From: Sipunculus nudus
Lineage: Eukaryota > Annelida > Sipuncula > Golfingiida > Sipunculidae
Reading direction: 5' to 3'
Assembly: GCA_026874595.1 (NCBI GenBank)
Contig: CM049306.1
Span: 60,520,019-60,584,018 of the forward strand
Length of the DNA stretch: 64,000 nt
In this document: one piece after another, positions 11,930 to 24,811 of the stretch
Layout of the letters: the number at the start of each line of letters is the position of its first letter
Position numbering within the stretch: position 1 is the stretch's first letter
Notes under the pieces: model-generated
Databases searched by the model: none
What the model saw: only the letters and a program-made list of their open reading frames with translations
Told to the model about the DNA's origin: nothing
Made by a program: the position numbers and the translations under genes

Positions 11930-12480
11930 AATATCTATTCAGAATAAATAATAATATTATTTCATATCAAATTCCTGATACTACATGCAATAATTTGCTT
12001 GAGTCTATAAATGTTGTTTTTTTTTTTTTTTTTTTTGCTTTGTAAGAAAGAACAGACATATCAAATACCAAGAAATACTAAAATATCATTTTACATCAAA
12101 TTCCTTGTATAACATAAATTTTATTTTAAGCAAATGTTCAGATATATCCTGTTTTCAGCAGAAGAAGCCCTGGAATATTTTTGCCATTTAATAATTGGGT
12201 CCATGTGATAAGTTCTACGAAATAAGACACAAACAAAATACCAGTATATCATTACATATCATTTAATACCACATGCCTTCTATTATACGGTAATAATTGC
12301 TCTGAGCCAACATATCCTGTTTTCCACAGTTGAGGCCACGCAATGTTTTATCTTGTCATAGAAATAGTGTCATTTCCTGTTTAGAGCAGAATGTGTCATT
12401 ATTTCATATCCTTTTACTTGATGATAAATAACATTTCTTGGGCTTTCATCTGTATCCTGCTGAAAGTACTCAAATCATTT
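11930..12480. repeat. Highly degenerate tandem repeat, about 130-170 bp units
   Basis: Related phrases recur in the same order: ATTTCATATCAAATTCC (about 11959, 12086, 12250, 12395), an AATTTGCTTGAG-like block, and ATATCCTGTTTTC with a following CAG and GAGGCC-like segment (12144, 12312, and a weaker form near 12452). The spacings are unequal (129, 163, about 145). It looks like an old array or a decayed repeated insertion and is interrupted by a T20 run at 12017-12036. Confidence 0.55.
12017..12036. repeat. Poly-T tract, 20 nt
   Basis: An uninterrupted run of T lies inside the degenerate tandem region. Confidence 0.95.
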
Positions 12481-12970
12481 AGTATGATTATTTGTCATGA
12501 ACCTCAAACCAATCATCAATGAAAAAAAGCCCTAAGGTCAGAGGTCAACTGGGTTCATCTTGGTCACCTGGGTGCAGTGTTGATTGCTTCAAATGATTAT
12601 TCTCAGTGCTACATCGATGAATTCATGGCGTGGAAGTTACTGCTGTAAATAGCTCCATGAAGAAAACCATATTTAAACCTGGTTAACAATTTAATATGTT
12701 CAAATTCTTTTAAATATTCAAGAACTGTTGATGAATAAAAATTAAAACCTTAAAATGTTTACTTTTTGGGGGCAATTTTTTTTTAATCCTATGAACCACA
12801 AGTAGCCAGCTTTAAAGAAAATGACCCCTGAACATATGGTACTTACTTTGTGGGATTTTAATGAGTGTAACACCTTGTTTTAAGTGCAGAAGTGGACAAT
12901 TCAGATAACTAATAATTACTGTAAACAATAAAATCCAAATAACCATTTACATTATAAAAACTGCCTCACT

Positions 12971-13053
12971 GGGTTTTTTGTAGGAGACAGCTCTTAATCA
13001 AATAATTTTGTGGGGTTTTTTTGTAAGAGACAGCTCTTAATCAAACAATTTTT
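12971..13053. repeat. 43-bp tandem duplication
   Basis: GGGTTTTTTGTAGGAGACAG with CTCTTAATCAAATAATTTT is repeated at once as GGGTTTTTTTGTAAGAGACA with GCTCTTAATCAAACAATTTT. The GACAGCTCTT cores at 12986 and 13029 are 43 bp apart. There are few differences, so the duplication is fairly recent. Confidence 0.88.
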
Positions 13054-14766
13054 CCTCTTCCTTTGAAAGTTTCTTGAAATAAACATATCTGGACAGAAAT
13101 ATATGTGACAGAATTTTAGCCATAAATATTTAAATAATCTTGTAAGGGTTTTTTATCATGTGTTTGTAAATGACCACTGATAATGTTTCTAAGGCTGTTG
13201 GCACACCTCTGTTTATAGTATCTGTAACATCAAATAATGGCTTTGAGCAGAGTGTCTTGATGTTATGTTATTACAAGATACAAAGACCACGTTTTAGTCT
13301 GGTTTTCCCTTGGGCAGAATGAGCTCAACACCAGATGTGAGTTTTTGTTTAACTCCTGATGTACCCTTTTGTTTTTTTTATCAGTTTTGTTTATCATGTA
13401 AATATCCCAAGATATACTTATTGAGTACATAGTCTTGTTTTATGTAGAACAACATGCATCTAAATATTCTTAACAGTCTTACAGCACATGGGGTTATTCT
13501 TATACTTTTACTGAGCAGTAGTTCTAGGTAATATCTATTATATGTTGGGCCCAAAAAAAGGTTTGGTTCTCAGGCACTTTTTTCAGAAATCAGTGTGGGC
13601 AGGTGATATTTTTTAACCTTTTTTTGTATGTTTTGATAAAAATGTCATATGATCAGGGAAGAGCATGATATTAACAGAAATTTCTTGCTAAACAGGTAAA
13701 AGCACTACAAAACAAAGGAAAACTTATCAAAATTGTATTATTTTATCTTCTTATAAGATGAATATTAAAATAAAAAATTTTGATGCGGGGTTTAAAATTG
13801 ATGCAGGCATTGCCTGATAACCATACTTTAATTTTTTGTTTGCTTTGATGACATTCCATTTTTAGTTCCCTGGCACCTATACTTACTGGAGTCTATTACA
13901 CACTGAAGTCTGTAAGTATTCCATTATATATCAGAATTCTTACACAACTCTCTGTTTATCCATATTGTTTTTAATAGTTAACTTCTTCTGTAAAATGTTA
14001 AAAAGTTTTTAATCAGAACCCCATACACTTTACATTGAATTCATACCATAATTTTAGTTTGAACTCCTCATAAATATTAAATTTACGACTTCATTTGACA
14101 GATAGAAAACTGCAAATTATGGAAAAAAAGTAGCAAAATATGGTGAAACACATCTTGAGTCCTGTCTATTACAAGCTCACTGATAATGGTAAGTGCATCA
14201 ATTCTGGTACAGCATTCTTTGGGACACTGGTTTCTGGCCTTTGCATGTATACCTGTCATGACTGGTTTCTGTGGCATCCTTTGTTGTTTAGACCTTCAGT
14301 GCTATTTACCCTTACTCCATCAGGGAACTATAATAAGAACCAATACCAGCCCTGAATACAAAGATTACTTCAAGAGGCAGGCATGATCCAGCTCAATAAA
14401 CACAGATATAACAGTTAAACATGCAACATGCAAGGAACCATGATCACATCATTTGTTCAAGGGGCTGACCAGTGGTCACAGCTGGGCAGGGGCCCCTCCT
14501 TTGGGTCAGACTTTGATGGGCGGTCATCAGAACATTACCTGCAGGGAGTGAGGATCAATACCCTGACAGATGGACAGATCTCCTAAATGTCAGCACCTTC
14601 AGTGCCCCTGTGCTACCCAAGGACACTGCCACAATCAAACTGTACATGTCTAAAACCTGGATGATACAAATAATAAACCCCCACAATTACTTTTGTTTAT
14701 ATATGGATGTTTCAGCTGACTTATAAAAGTAGTAAGATAAGGTACTCTTCAAGATGTATATTGCAA

Positions 14767-14875
14767 TACAATGGAACCCCGTCAGGTAATTTAAATTTTC
14801 ACAAATACAACCAACCCCAAATTAAACCACTCTGGTCAGTCCTGAAGGTGGTCATAATTGTGGGGTTCCACTGTA
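14767..14875. mobile_element. 109-bp TA-flanked MITE
   Basis: The left end TACAATGGAACCCC and the reverse complement of the right end, TACAGTGGAACCCC, agree at 13 of 14 positions. Both start with TA, the Tc1/mariner target. The short core has no frame. The right arm resembles the right arm of the 24658 element (AACCCCACA then a CTGACCA motif), so the two look like one family. Non-autonomous. Confidence 0.78.
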
Positions 14876-15436
14876 ATAAAAGTAAAAATAATGATAACAA
14901 TAATAATAATAACCATTCCACATATAATTAATATTAAGTATGGTACTATTTACCTTAAAGAATGATGCATGCACACTTCTATATACAATTTTATGTGAAT
15001 GTAAGCAGTGTAAATATAAACTGCTTATACAATTAATGTTGTTAGTTTTTTTTTTTTTATATGTGGCTGTTTCATAGCCCATGGTTAAATTTACTTGTTA
15101 CTTTCAAATTGTAGAAACGTAATGACACATTTCTTAAATGGAATGATTGGACTATTATTTTCAACTTCTTGTCTAATCAATTTTTGGTTAAATAAATCTA
15201 ATTTGCAACTTCAATGTGTTCTCATCTGTGAAACTGTACAAGGACTGTATATATATGGACACAGCATATGATCAGTTTAATGGAAGGACCTGTCCAAAAA
15301 CAATTAATTAATGTAAATATATACTACAGACTATATTATATATATATAAAATTGAAAGTATAAACAGTCAAGTTTTCAAAATATATTGTGGAAACAAACC
15401 ATCAAATTAATGTACAAATGGGTGGGTGAGATCTGG

Positions 15437-15780
15437 GTTTTAGATGCTACCCTTTCAGCTGACTGTTTGTTCTGCCCCTGGACTGCTAACAGCCTCCAGT
15501 TATGCCCAGACCAGCTCATTGCTGTAGCTCATCTGAGACAGACAGTTGAATACTGTATTAGAAGCAAACAGCCTTTGTGGCTGGACTGGTTTTTATCACA
15601 GCCCTGTTTGATTAATGTTGCATTCTGTATCAACCAGCCTCCCTTTTGATACTGATAGCTTAACAGCATTCTTCATCATAAATCAATGCATTTATTAATG
15701 ATGATACACTTAATTATGATAAAAGCTCCGATGACGATAAAAAGACGATACCCTCCACACAGATTCCAGGAAATAGGCTG
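15437..15780. promoter_or_regulatory. Intronic block, possible conserved element
   Basis: A locally GC-richer stretch (about 15440-15650) runs into an AT-rich part with several homeodomain-like (TTAATGATGA, CTTAATTATG) and GATAA words. It has no repeat hallmarks and no plausible exon borders. It is a candidate only, on composition and motif density. Confidence 0.2.
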
Positions 15781-18041
15781 AATTATTATTTATTCACAGA
15801 AATACAAACACCTTTATACAAAGTGATAAATGCTTAAGGATGGAGACTGAACAGAATTGTCCTGAATAATGGATTATCTATTTTCAGACTAGGTGTCCTG
15901 AATAACGACTTATCTATTTTCAGAACGGTATTCACATAAACCAGAGTGTCTGGTATAACAAGCTCAACATTAAGTGTCAATAAATACAAAATGCATCATA
16001 TTAGAATGGGAGGAAATACAAGTAGTTTAAAAAAATAATGCCAGATAAATCTAGTGCTTAGAAAATATCAAATAATTATTATGTACAAATGTATTTTACA
16101 CATACTCTAATATCCATCACAGCTATAGGTATCATGACTTGTTCATTCAAATTTAGCAACAAATTTAGCAATCACTTTTAAGAACAGACCACAAAAAATA
16201 ACAGCTGATAAAATAATTTTAAATCTCAAATCAATGATAGTTCCATTGGAAACATGATAGTGCATGCGAGAGAATAACACCTTGATATGCTCAGACAAAA
16301 ATATCCTGAGTACAGCTAATATTATAAATCTCAATCAAGAACTGTTTAATTAGAAATATAATACGTTAATCAATATCTTAGTCATGGAAGCTTTAATGTA
16401 GAACTGTTGTACATCCTCTCAGAGAAATAATACCTCAGCTTTAACAGAAGCTGTCCCCGCACAGCAAAGTTCTGGTGTGCCAATATTTGAGTAATCCCAG
16501 AAAACAGAAGTATGTTTAAACCGTCTGGCAGATCTGTAGAATGCTGAGCAGTGAAAGGCAGTGGATGGATGCCAGACTAGCTCTGAACCAGAATGAGAGA
16601 CCAGTTTTAGTAGCAAGCGTAGGAACAGATGACCGCTCTCATGAGCTGTTTTACAAAATCATACACAGGGCAACGATGTATGATCGAGCAAATGGGACAC
16701 AGCTATATAAATGGATCCATGGCCAGATGAAAACTACTTCAAACTGACACTGTACATACTTGTGTCTGGCAAGTAAAACTGATGTTATAGAACTCTGTGC
16801 TCACGAAGTAGCAATCAATAATAACCAAAATAAAATACCTGGCCCCACAATCATGACAAGAAGCCTGAATTAGCTGGTAATTCATTAGGCCTCAGAGAAC
16901 TTATGATGAAGTCCCTATGTTAACTTCATGAACACCATGAGCCAGATACTACTGTAGCGCAATAACAAAGCCGCCAGCACTACGCTCAAATCAATTACCA
17001 CGTAGATCATCCTGATTATGATGTACTGCCTGACTTTGCCATCAATACGTATCCTGGTTTTAGGTGAATAAATTCTCAAACTGATTTGCTTTACTGATAT
17101 TATATGTATTCAAAAATTATTTTCATTTTAATGTGTAAATTTTCAAGTTCCTTTTTCGTTATGTTTGCCATGTGCCCAAATAGTTTTCTATCCTCTATTC
17201 AGGTAAACATATTTTTAGAAGTTATCAACATATTAAGACATGTAATTTTAAAATCTGATGGTTTATAATTTAGAGCTTCAAATATATTGCTATATAGTGG
17301 TTTTTAAACAAGAATGAATAAACACACATCTACTTATATAATAAATATATGAAAATACAATATTCTACATCATAATATGATATAAACAAAACAAATATCA
17401 GTTATAACTGTTAACTAAATGGGCCTTTCCAGCAAAAAAACTGCTGAACCCCTCATCCAGTCCATTTGTAAGATTGAACCCTAGCTATTGTCCACAGTTA
17501 GTCTACTATACTCAGACATAGGGGCAATCCAATAAATCTTTCACGTCAGTATTTGATCATCTAATGACATCCTAGACTTTGTGATACTGTTAAGAAAGTA
17601 CTGGTAAAATTCACATACTCAGCTCCACATCTTTACCACCTTGTTATGATATACATCATGTTGAGCCTGCTGAGGGCATCCATCTATATATTACTATTTT
17701 AATTTGCTTGGTCAGCTCGCCATCATGGCATTTGCATCAATATCATTTTCTGTCAAGAAGGGCTGACCCAGCCAGCCATTAATCTCCGGTAAAGTTCACC
17801 TGAGCCTCCTAAATAAAACATACTAGACCCGTGTCAGCCCTGCAATTTATTGTTGATGAGACTAGCCGTCTGTGAAAAGACAACTTATGTGAAGTGCATG
17901 ACAACAAACGTTTACAGTCCATTATTCCATTTCAAAGCCATTTCCATTGACCAGACAAACGTGTGCAATATCGCATCTTTATTACCTCGCTGATCCATCA
18001 ACTAACAGACATTTGCACATTTATTGGTCACAATATTCAAA

Positions 18042-18044
<3 letters not shown>

Positions 18045-18076
<32 letters not shown>
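18045..18076. repeat. (AT)n microsatellite
   Basis: About 16 uninterrupted AT units. Confidence 0.97.
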
Positions 18077-18081
<5 letters not shown>

Positions 18082-18151
18082 ATTCCTAATACTGCTTAAA
18101 AGGTATGAAAATTACAACATATATACAAATGTGGAAATGAAACAAACGTAA

Positions 18152-18311
18152 TACAGTGAAATCTGTGTAATAGGACAGCACACAGGACTGGCCAAAAATG
18201 TTCTTTATTCACAGGTGGTGTAATTAGACAGGGCAGTTACAACACACATGAACACTATCAGTTCACTCAAAGGTGGTCTTAACAGTCAGGTCTTCCACAC
18301 AGGTTCTACTA
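18152..18311. mobile_element. 160-bp TA-flanked MITE
   Basis: The left end TACAGTGAAATCTGTGTAAT and the reverse complement of the right end, TAGTAGAACCTGTGTGGAAG, are imperfect inverted repeats with TA at each border. Between them the phrases GACTGGCCAAAAATGTTC and ACAGGTGGT recur in rearranged form, as in known mariner-type MITEs. There is no frame. It is a different family from 14767. Confidence 0.6.
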
Positions 18312-18383
18312 TCCCCAAGATCACCCACATATGCAGCCAATGTGAATTACACAAAACTTACCTAAATTAACACAAAAAAGTGA

Positions 18384-18445
18384 TGGGTAACATGTAGCTT
18401 AGTGGTTAAGGATGAAAAGTCCATGGGTTATAATATGCTTAAAAA
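18384..18445 (+). repeat. Possible tRNA-derived SINE relic
   Basis: TAGCTTAGTGGTTAAGGA at about 18396 matches a pol III A-box (TRGCNNARNGG) as found in tRNA-derived SINE heads. The expected B-box about 30 nt on is only loosely present (GGTTATAATAT). No cloverleaf can be drawn, so this is not a working tRNA. Confidence 0.3.
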
Positions 18446-21400
18446 GAAAGTCCCTTCACCCTTATTTTACAGATGGTGGACCCTAGAGACCACAGATCAA
18501 TGATTAAAATTAAAAGAACAGATAACTGACCATGGATCATGATCAGTGTTTAATTTATAAACAAGAACAGAGCTTTTGAATGAATTTAGATGAGAATGGC
18601 ATACACAGACTTAATCTCATAATCAACTGCAGTACTTATGAACCTGGTACTGAAGGTTACTGTCAAGGGCACACTTGTCATCATATCATAAGATTTACCA
18701 ATACAAGCAAAACTGAGACATCATAAAACAACAATTTACCAGCATGTAATCGGACCACTAGGATGGTTTACATTGGGTGATTGACTTTTTTTTCAAACAA
18801 TTATGATTTACATAAAAGACCATGATGGGAATACAGAGAGAACCTGGCTTTTGAAGCCGTGTTGGTGCTTGCTTAAGTATTCCCTGCTGAGCCCACCAGG
18901 GTACTCACTGGATGTTTAATTAATTGATTCATCGCTGCTGTCAGTCAAGTCCCATGTCTAACTGAAGCAGAGAGAACCCAAAGCCTCCCAACAAGAGGCA
19001 CTGATTCCAAACCTGTACAATATACTATATATAAGTAGTCAGCTGGATGCTGATGGGGTGACTATCAGTGTTTCTGTGTTTGACCTGTCCCAGCTCTGAA
19101 ACAGCTCCCCTGGACCTACATTACTGTCACAGCCACCCACTGTGCTGTGAACAGATTATAGACATGCTATTCTGAGCCCATGATCCACCTGGATTATTGA
19201 GTGATTATTTTTTATCATGAAAAGTATACAGGATACAGAAGCTGGTTTTAAATAAAGAAAAGAGACAGGAGGAAAGTGAAGCAAGCAGTACTGGTGTTAA
19301 CAATGTCTTAACACTGATGCCCTAATATACTCCAGTTGTGACTCCTCAACATTCATGGTGGTTCTTTATCAAGTAGATGTTAAGATTTCTATCACCTGTA
19401 GGTGGCACTGCCCACTAAATAAAGATAAAGATAAATATATGATATAAGAATTCTTATATATTAACCTGGTGAATATCAGGTTTCAATGTGCAGTTTGATG
19501 CATAATCCAATAATCATAGTATTTAAACACCATTGCAGATCTTTTTGACTATCACTTTTTCTGTAAAAGCTAAGATTCTTAGAAAGCTATATAATCTTAT
19601 CACAAAAACAAGTACACTTAATCCTGTTCAGACAATAATCAATATTTGTGTGTGGCAATTAAGCTGTAATAGAAGACCTTGCTTCTCTGGGTTAAAATCA
19701 TTCAATACTCAAAATAATTAAATCAGTAAGAATAAATATGTGGTCAAGCACAGAGAGATATTCAATAGTGAGTTGAGCAACATGTTTATACATTATAAGA
19801 ATATACTTGGCTCTCATGATTATATCAGACCTGGCTAGTCAAAATGCTTGCGTGTTATAACTGAGGCCAGCATTAAATGATAACTATAGTTATGGCATTG
19901 TAAAGTTCAGCCAATCTGTCTTTCCTTAATTTGGCAAAATCCAGTTATTGATACTGGACATTTTGTCTACACGATTCATCCCCCTGAATGTGGAGTAATC
20001 ATTCATAAAATTTGCCAGTTCAGTATTGATTACAATACTGGAGTCTGTGCATGGTGGTTCTGGAAGACAGACCATCGCTCTCCGAAGATCGCCTATACAT
20101 GTTACAGATATCATTAAATAAGGATTCCAAGGTACATATCAAGGCTAATAACAGGCCGCTTGGCTCAGTATCGATGTACTTTCCCTCTGGAAAGCTCCTA
20201 GGGGGCTCAATTCATCAGTGACAGGGAGGCATGATCAATTTAATAAGAAAAAATACAGGACTTGCAATTATATTTAATATCTGTCATTCCCACGAAAGCC
20301 TGTACAAATCATATCTATAAAACCAAGATTAAAATTTCACAATGGAGAGGATATTTTGTGTATATATCCATAAAGACCTGAATGCTGGATATATTATCAC
20401 GCTTTCTGGAATCTTTACTGTAATTAACCTGCATATTATAACTACAACGTCTCCGTTTTTATTAATTTTATTTATTCGAGCAGTCAAATTGCACAGAACA
20501 TCTGATACCAGCCAAATTAATAGCTAACATCTGATATAATGATAAATAGTATATCAAAATTAATCATATGTTCCAAAATTAATTAAGCTGTGAATGTAAT
20601 ACATGAATGTAATAATAATTGACATGATCATCAGTATATATCAATTCTGTAAAATCCAGATACAAGGACTGAATAATACATGCACACAGGGAAAGATAAC
20701 ATTTATTTAATTATCTCAACAATGAAGAGTCCAGGTAGAAGGCCAACAGTTTAACAATATACCGCCTGAACCTTGTGTGATAACATAACATCAGCCATTG
20801 ACTTCATCCCAATACTGGTTATTACACAGGGAAGAGATAGTAACACATCATTCATGCTGTTCAGTAAAAACAAAAATGAATTTATCCCACTTATGAGATA
20901 CCAATAAACACATTTTAAAAGGCCACAGGAACCATAAAGCTAGGGTATGTACAATACATAATTGATAAAATATAAATATAGTATTACTTAAATAAAGATG
21001 AATACATTGATACAAAAATAATTCTGCTTCTATTTTGATTGTGGTATGACTGTATATTTTCATCTGTTTTTAATGTATTGTATAATTTCTATAATACATT
21101 TAAACAAATTACTTAATTCGCAATATGCATGTACCAAACGAAACAAAATCTATACACAGTCAGTATATAGAGACCTGCCCCATACCAATTTATGCTGACT
21201 CATGGATTCAGACAACTATATGGCAGGGACAGCTTATCATAATACAATATAATTTTTAATAACTGAATCCCATTCATCATTTCTATGCTGGAATCAAGCT
21301 GATATTCTGTTTGATTTTATAACACTAAAGATGTACATTAAGCCCACAACATCAGCATCGTAACGTGACACTAAGTAGCCATGGGGTTTTCGGTCTCCTG

Positions 21401-24400
21401 TTGTTAAACTGCACATAAACATGAACATCTGTTGTACCCAATATATTCTGACACTTATGTTAATCCTGGTTGTATTTTCATTTTAAACAAGCCTTTAGCA
21501 GTACACTTGAACCACATTAATATATCAGTTAATGTGTTTACCACTAATGGAAAGACATTGCACCTGCATATGTAACAGTATGTCATTTCATATTGACACA
21601 ATCTGTCATTTCCACTGACGTTTGAATCAGAATCTATAATTAATCCTCGAGTCCACATTTATAAACTATTTCAAATGTAACAACAATAGATTTTCTGTGT
21701 CATTCTTATATATTTAGGGTTTCTAGCAATTTTGAGGAATATGCTTTCCTGAAGCTAATACCTAGTTCATCATTGTTTTGACAATTGAAGCTGGATACTG
21801 AGTAGCTAGTTTTAATGCTGAGTAGTACTTGCAGCTTGTGAGAAGCTGGAGCTTCATTCTGAGTAGCTGCAACTCAGCAGCAAGGGAACACATTACCTAA
21901 TTTAAACAATATTTAAATTTCTATATAATATAAGAAAAACAGCCTTAGCAGGAAATGTCAGCCCTGCTTAAAAATGAAAGTCAAGGTCAGTGGTCACATT
22001 TGAAAACATTCTTCTGACATGACTAGCTTAAACAAAGATGACCACTCATGCATGAAACAATACAACATGTCAGACCTAGACAAGTGACAGGAGGTAAAAG
22101 CAGTAAAACTTAAAATTTGGGATTTATTTTCAGTTCTATACTACCATATTAAATTATCAATTCCACGTCTGGTTTTCCATGAAATGATACAAAAATAAAA
22201 AGTTGGAGGAAAATTTGTATAATCACAGATCTATAAATGCCCTGTAAACATTATGATAGACTTTATTAAAATTCTTTTTTTTCAGATTTGTCTTTAAATT
22301 CACATTTTCTGATGGAAAAAATAAACTTCTGGTTTCACTGTCATATACTGTTATATATAAATATATATATTTATATTTAGACTATTATATGTTGTAACAA
22401 TTTTTTTTTTTTAGCTATTTAAAGAATAAACTTAAGATTTTTTTGTGATTCTCAAACTGTATACAGAAACTAGTCAGTACACAGCCTAGCACCTGTCACC
22501 CATGGACCTGTTTGATGGTATGACCACATGGCTAGCCCAGCAAAGACAGCCATCTATTATACCTTCAGACTGGGCTGGCCCCGTCAGAGGAAACACAGGG
22601 CAGCCCCTGCAGGGGTCATGTGATAGCTGGAGTCTGAAGCAGGACAGTTCAACAGGAACCATATGCTTACATACGCTCACTTGACAGCAGCTCATCACAG
22701 ATAGGCTCATCTGATATGTTTGGTCAAACATACCCCTGCAGACACATCCAAACGCTCAGAGAAACGCACAACATGCTGACATACATGCAACATAACTACC
22801 CATGTATAGCATGATAAAATCAGAGCCACATCAGAACCAAGCAGTAGGGGTATATACACAGGTTTGATTACAGTTAACATTCAAGTTAAATTGAACCAAA
22901 GTCTAATTAACTTTTATATTTAAATCCAGTATAAACCAAGACAACAAACACATGGAACATGTTCTAATTATGCTCTAGTCTACCTTTGTGCTCTGCAATG
23001 TGACGGACAGTTGTTAATATATATCGTAAGAAGAGCTTGATTGAATCAAAAGATTATATACTAGTTATTGTCTGGTATGCTCCATGCCGAAAGACGCATT
23101 CTTCTAATGCATATGGGGTCTCTGTGTACTGGGAAAGGGGGGGGGGGGGGGGGGGGAGACTTGCAGTATGACTCAAGACATGCCCAGCATATATATCATA
23201 TGTCACTATATTCACCCTGGAGGTCTGTGTATAATAACCTGTACCCTGGGGGCATGACAAGGGTGTTGATACACATAAATGATATTTTAGAATTTTACAT
23301 TTGATAGCTGGTATAACTTTGTTAAAGTCTAATTAACTGTACTAATCATGTGTTATCTGAGATGACATTTATTCACAGCATGGCTCAATATACCAGTTTT
23401 GCATTTAGGTCTGTATAAATCATTACAGGGTGATGATGTAAACGTCATAAAGTATTACATGTAATATCCAGCTTCAATGAATGAAACACTTATCTATATC
23501 TGGTCCAGTTCAAACCGTAAAACATGACCACCATGCCACAATTATACTTTGGTCCGCACTAAAGGTCTAAATCAAATATTCTGGATCAAAACTGATATGA
23601 AATCTGATCATCTTGTCAGTGTCACTGAATCTTGTGCCAGGAATTACAAATCTGGATAAAAGGGATGCAAGTGAAAGTGACTTTTGATTTCATCAGCAGC
23701 AATGATTTACAGACAGCATGGCTGAGAGGAAGACATCACGTCTGTCAGTCTAGCCTCACAAAGCTCCAGCACGATTATAAATGATAAACCTATTTGTTGC
23801 CTAGTCCAAAAACCTTAATTTTAACTGTACTCTGAAGCTCTCTGTATGATTCCAAATGGCACCTACAGCCAAACTGGTACCTAAAAGGCCATGTAAGGGG
23901 GTGGTAATCCTCCATTTTGCAAAATGATATAAATATATACACATATTTTTTTAGGTTATCTTTTGATTATCCTACCAACCTAAATGTAAAAGATTTCCAC
24001 TCCCTCATCTCCTCATAACAATCCTTTAAGGGTGTGTTCTATGAAAGATATATATGCCTTTCTTTACACAGCCAGTACTGGTTTCTAAACATGAGACATT
24101 CTTACATAATTCAATCAGACTATCTGACAGTATTCCTGCTGAATCCTTGTATAAAATATTCTATCAGTGTCTACTATGAAGGGTATCTGGATATCTAATA
24201 ATAAACATGCAATTACAGTACAATAGCCACGTCAAGCCCGCATGGAGTATGATTCTGTCTCTGTGACAAAGCCTAAGTTGATCTCATGTGATGCCTCAGT
24301 GACAGTCAGACTGGTCAGGTTACTGAATTCACATGTTACACATAGCAGAAGATAATAGGCCATCTCTCCTCTGTCAGGCCAGCAGCTGACCTGCCCTGTA

Positions 24401-24657
24401 GCAGCCGGTAGCCACAGTCCAGTCTTTACAATCACTCAGCTGCCATGAATTATAGCCCTGATTAAAGCAAGATGGCCACCAAGATAAAGGCATTTCTTCA
24501 TTACCCCTCTGACCTCAATAAAATATTACACTTACAGTGTTTCTTTAAACATGTAATGTATAAGTAAACTATGATATTTATTATATATTGTTTTATATAT
24601 TTTTTCTTATAAACTATGATATATATTACATATTATTATTATATATTTTTTCTTATA
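18446..24657 (-). other. Large upstream intron, part 3
   Basis: AT-rich sequence with a G20 tract (23137-23156). A GC-richer patch near 22490-22740 is open on both strands (81 and 60 codons) but shows no domain or matching splice borders. No exon was recognised. Confidence 0.6.
23137..23156. repeat. Poly-G tract, 20 nt
   Basis: An uninterrupted G run that creates glycine-rich and, on the other strand, proline-rich frames without meaning. Confidence 0.95.
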
Positions 24658-24811
24658 TACAGTGGAGCCCCGCCTTGCCTACCATCCAAAAACTGCGACC
24701 ACCCCACAGTTACAACCACATTTCTTGGTCACAAATATATGATCGGGTTAACTTACAATTTAAATAACTTGGTCAGTTTCCAAGGGATTGTAACTGTGGG
24801 GTTGACCTGTA
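24658..24811. mobile_element. 154-bp TA-flanked MITE
   Basis: The element begins TACAGTGGAGCCCCGCC and ends in GGGGTTGACCTGTA. A perfect 14-bp inner inverted repeat pairs CCCCACAGTTACAA (24712-24725) with TTGTAACTGTGGGG (24788-24801). The arms resemble those of the 14767 element. The frame across it is a by-product. Confidence 0.7.

Larger units (their letters stand above)
10849..14766 (-). other. Large upstream intron, part 1
   Basis: This part begins at the TTTATTTCAG acceptor of the 10848 exon. No exon for the expected preceding segment (the family's LYFLPEDTP region) could be found on the minus strand here. Apart from two tandem duplications, a T20 tract and a GC-richer patch near 14460-14640 without open frames, nothing is recognised. 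Confidence 0.7.
14876..18151 (-). other. Large upstream intron, part 2
   Basis: AT-rich sequence with an (AT)n tract at 18045-18076 and a GC-richer patch at about 15437-15780 listed separately. An open frame at 16541-16747 on the plus strand has no family likeness. No exon was recognised. Confidence 0.65.

Noticed and set aside
22486-22731. Frames open on both strands in a GC-richer patch
   Set aside because: No recognisable domain, no matched splice sites, and overlap with each other.
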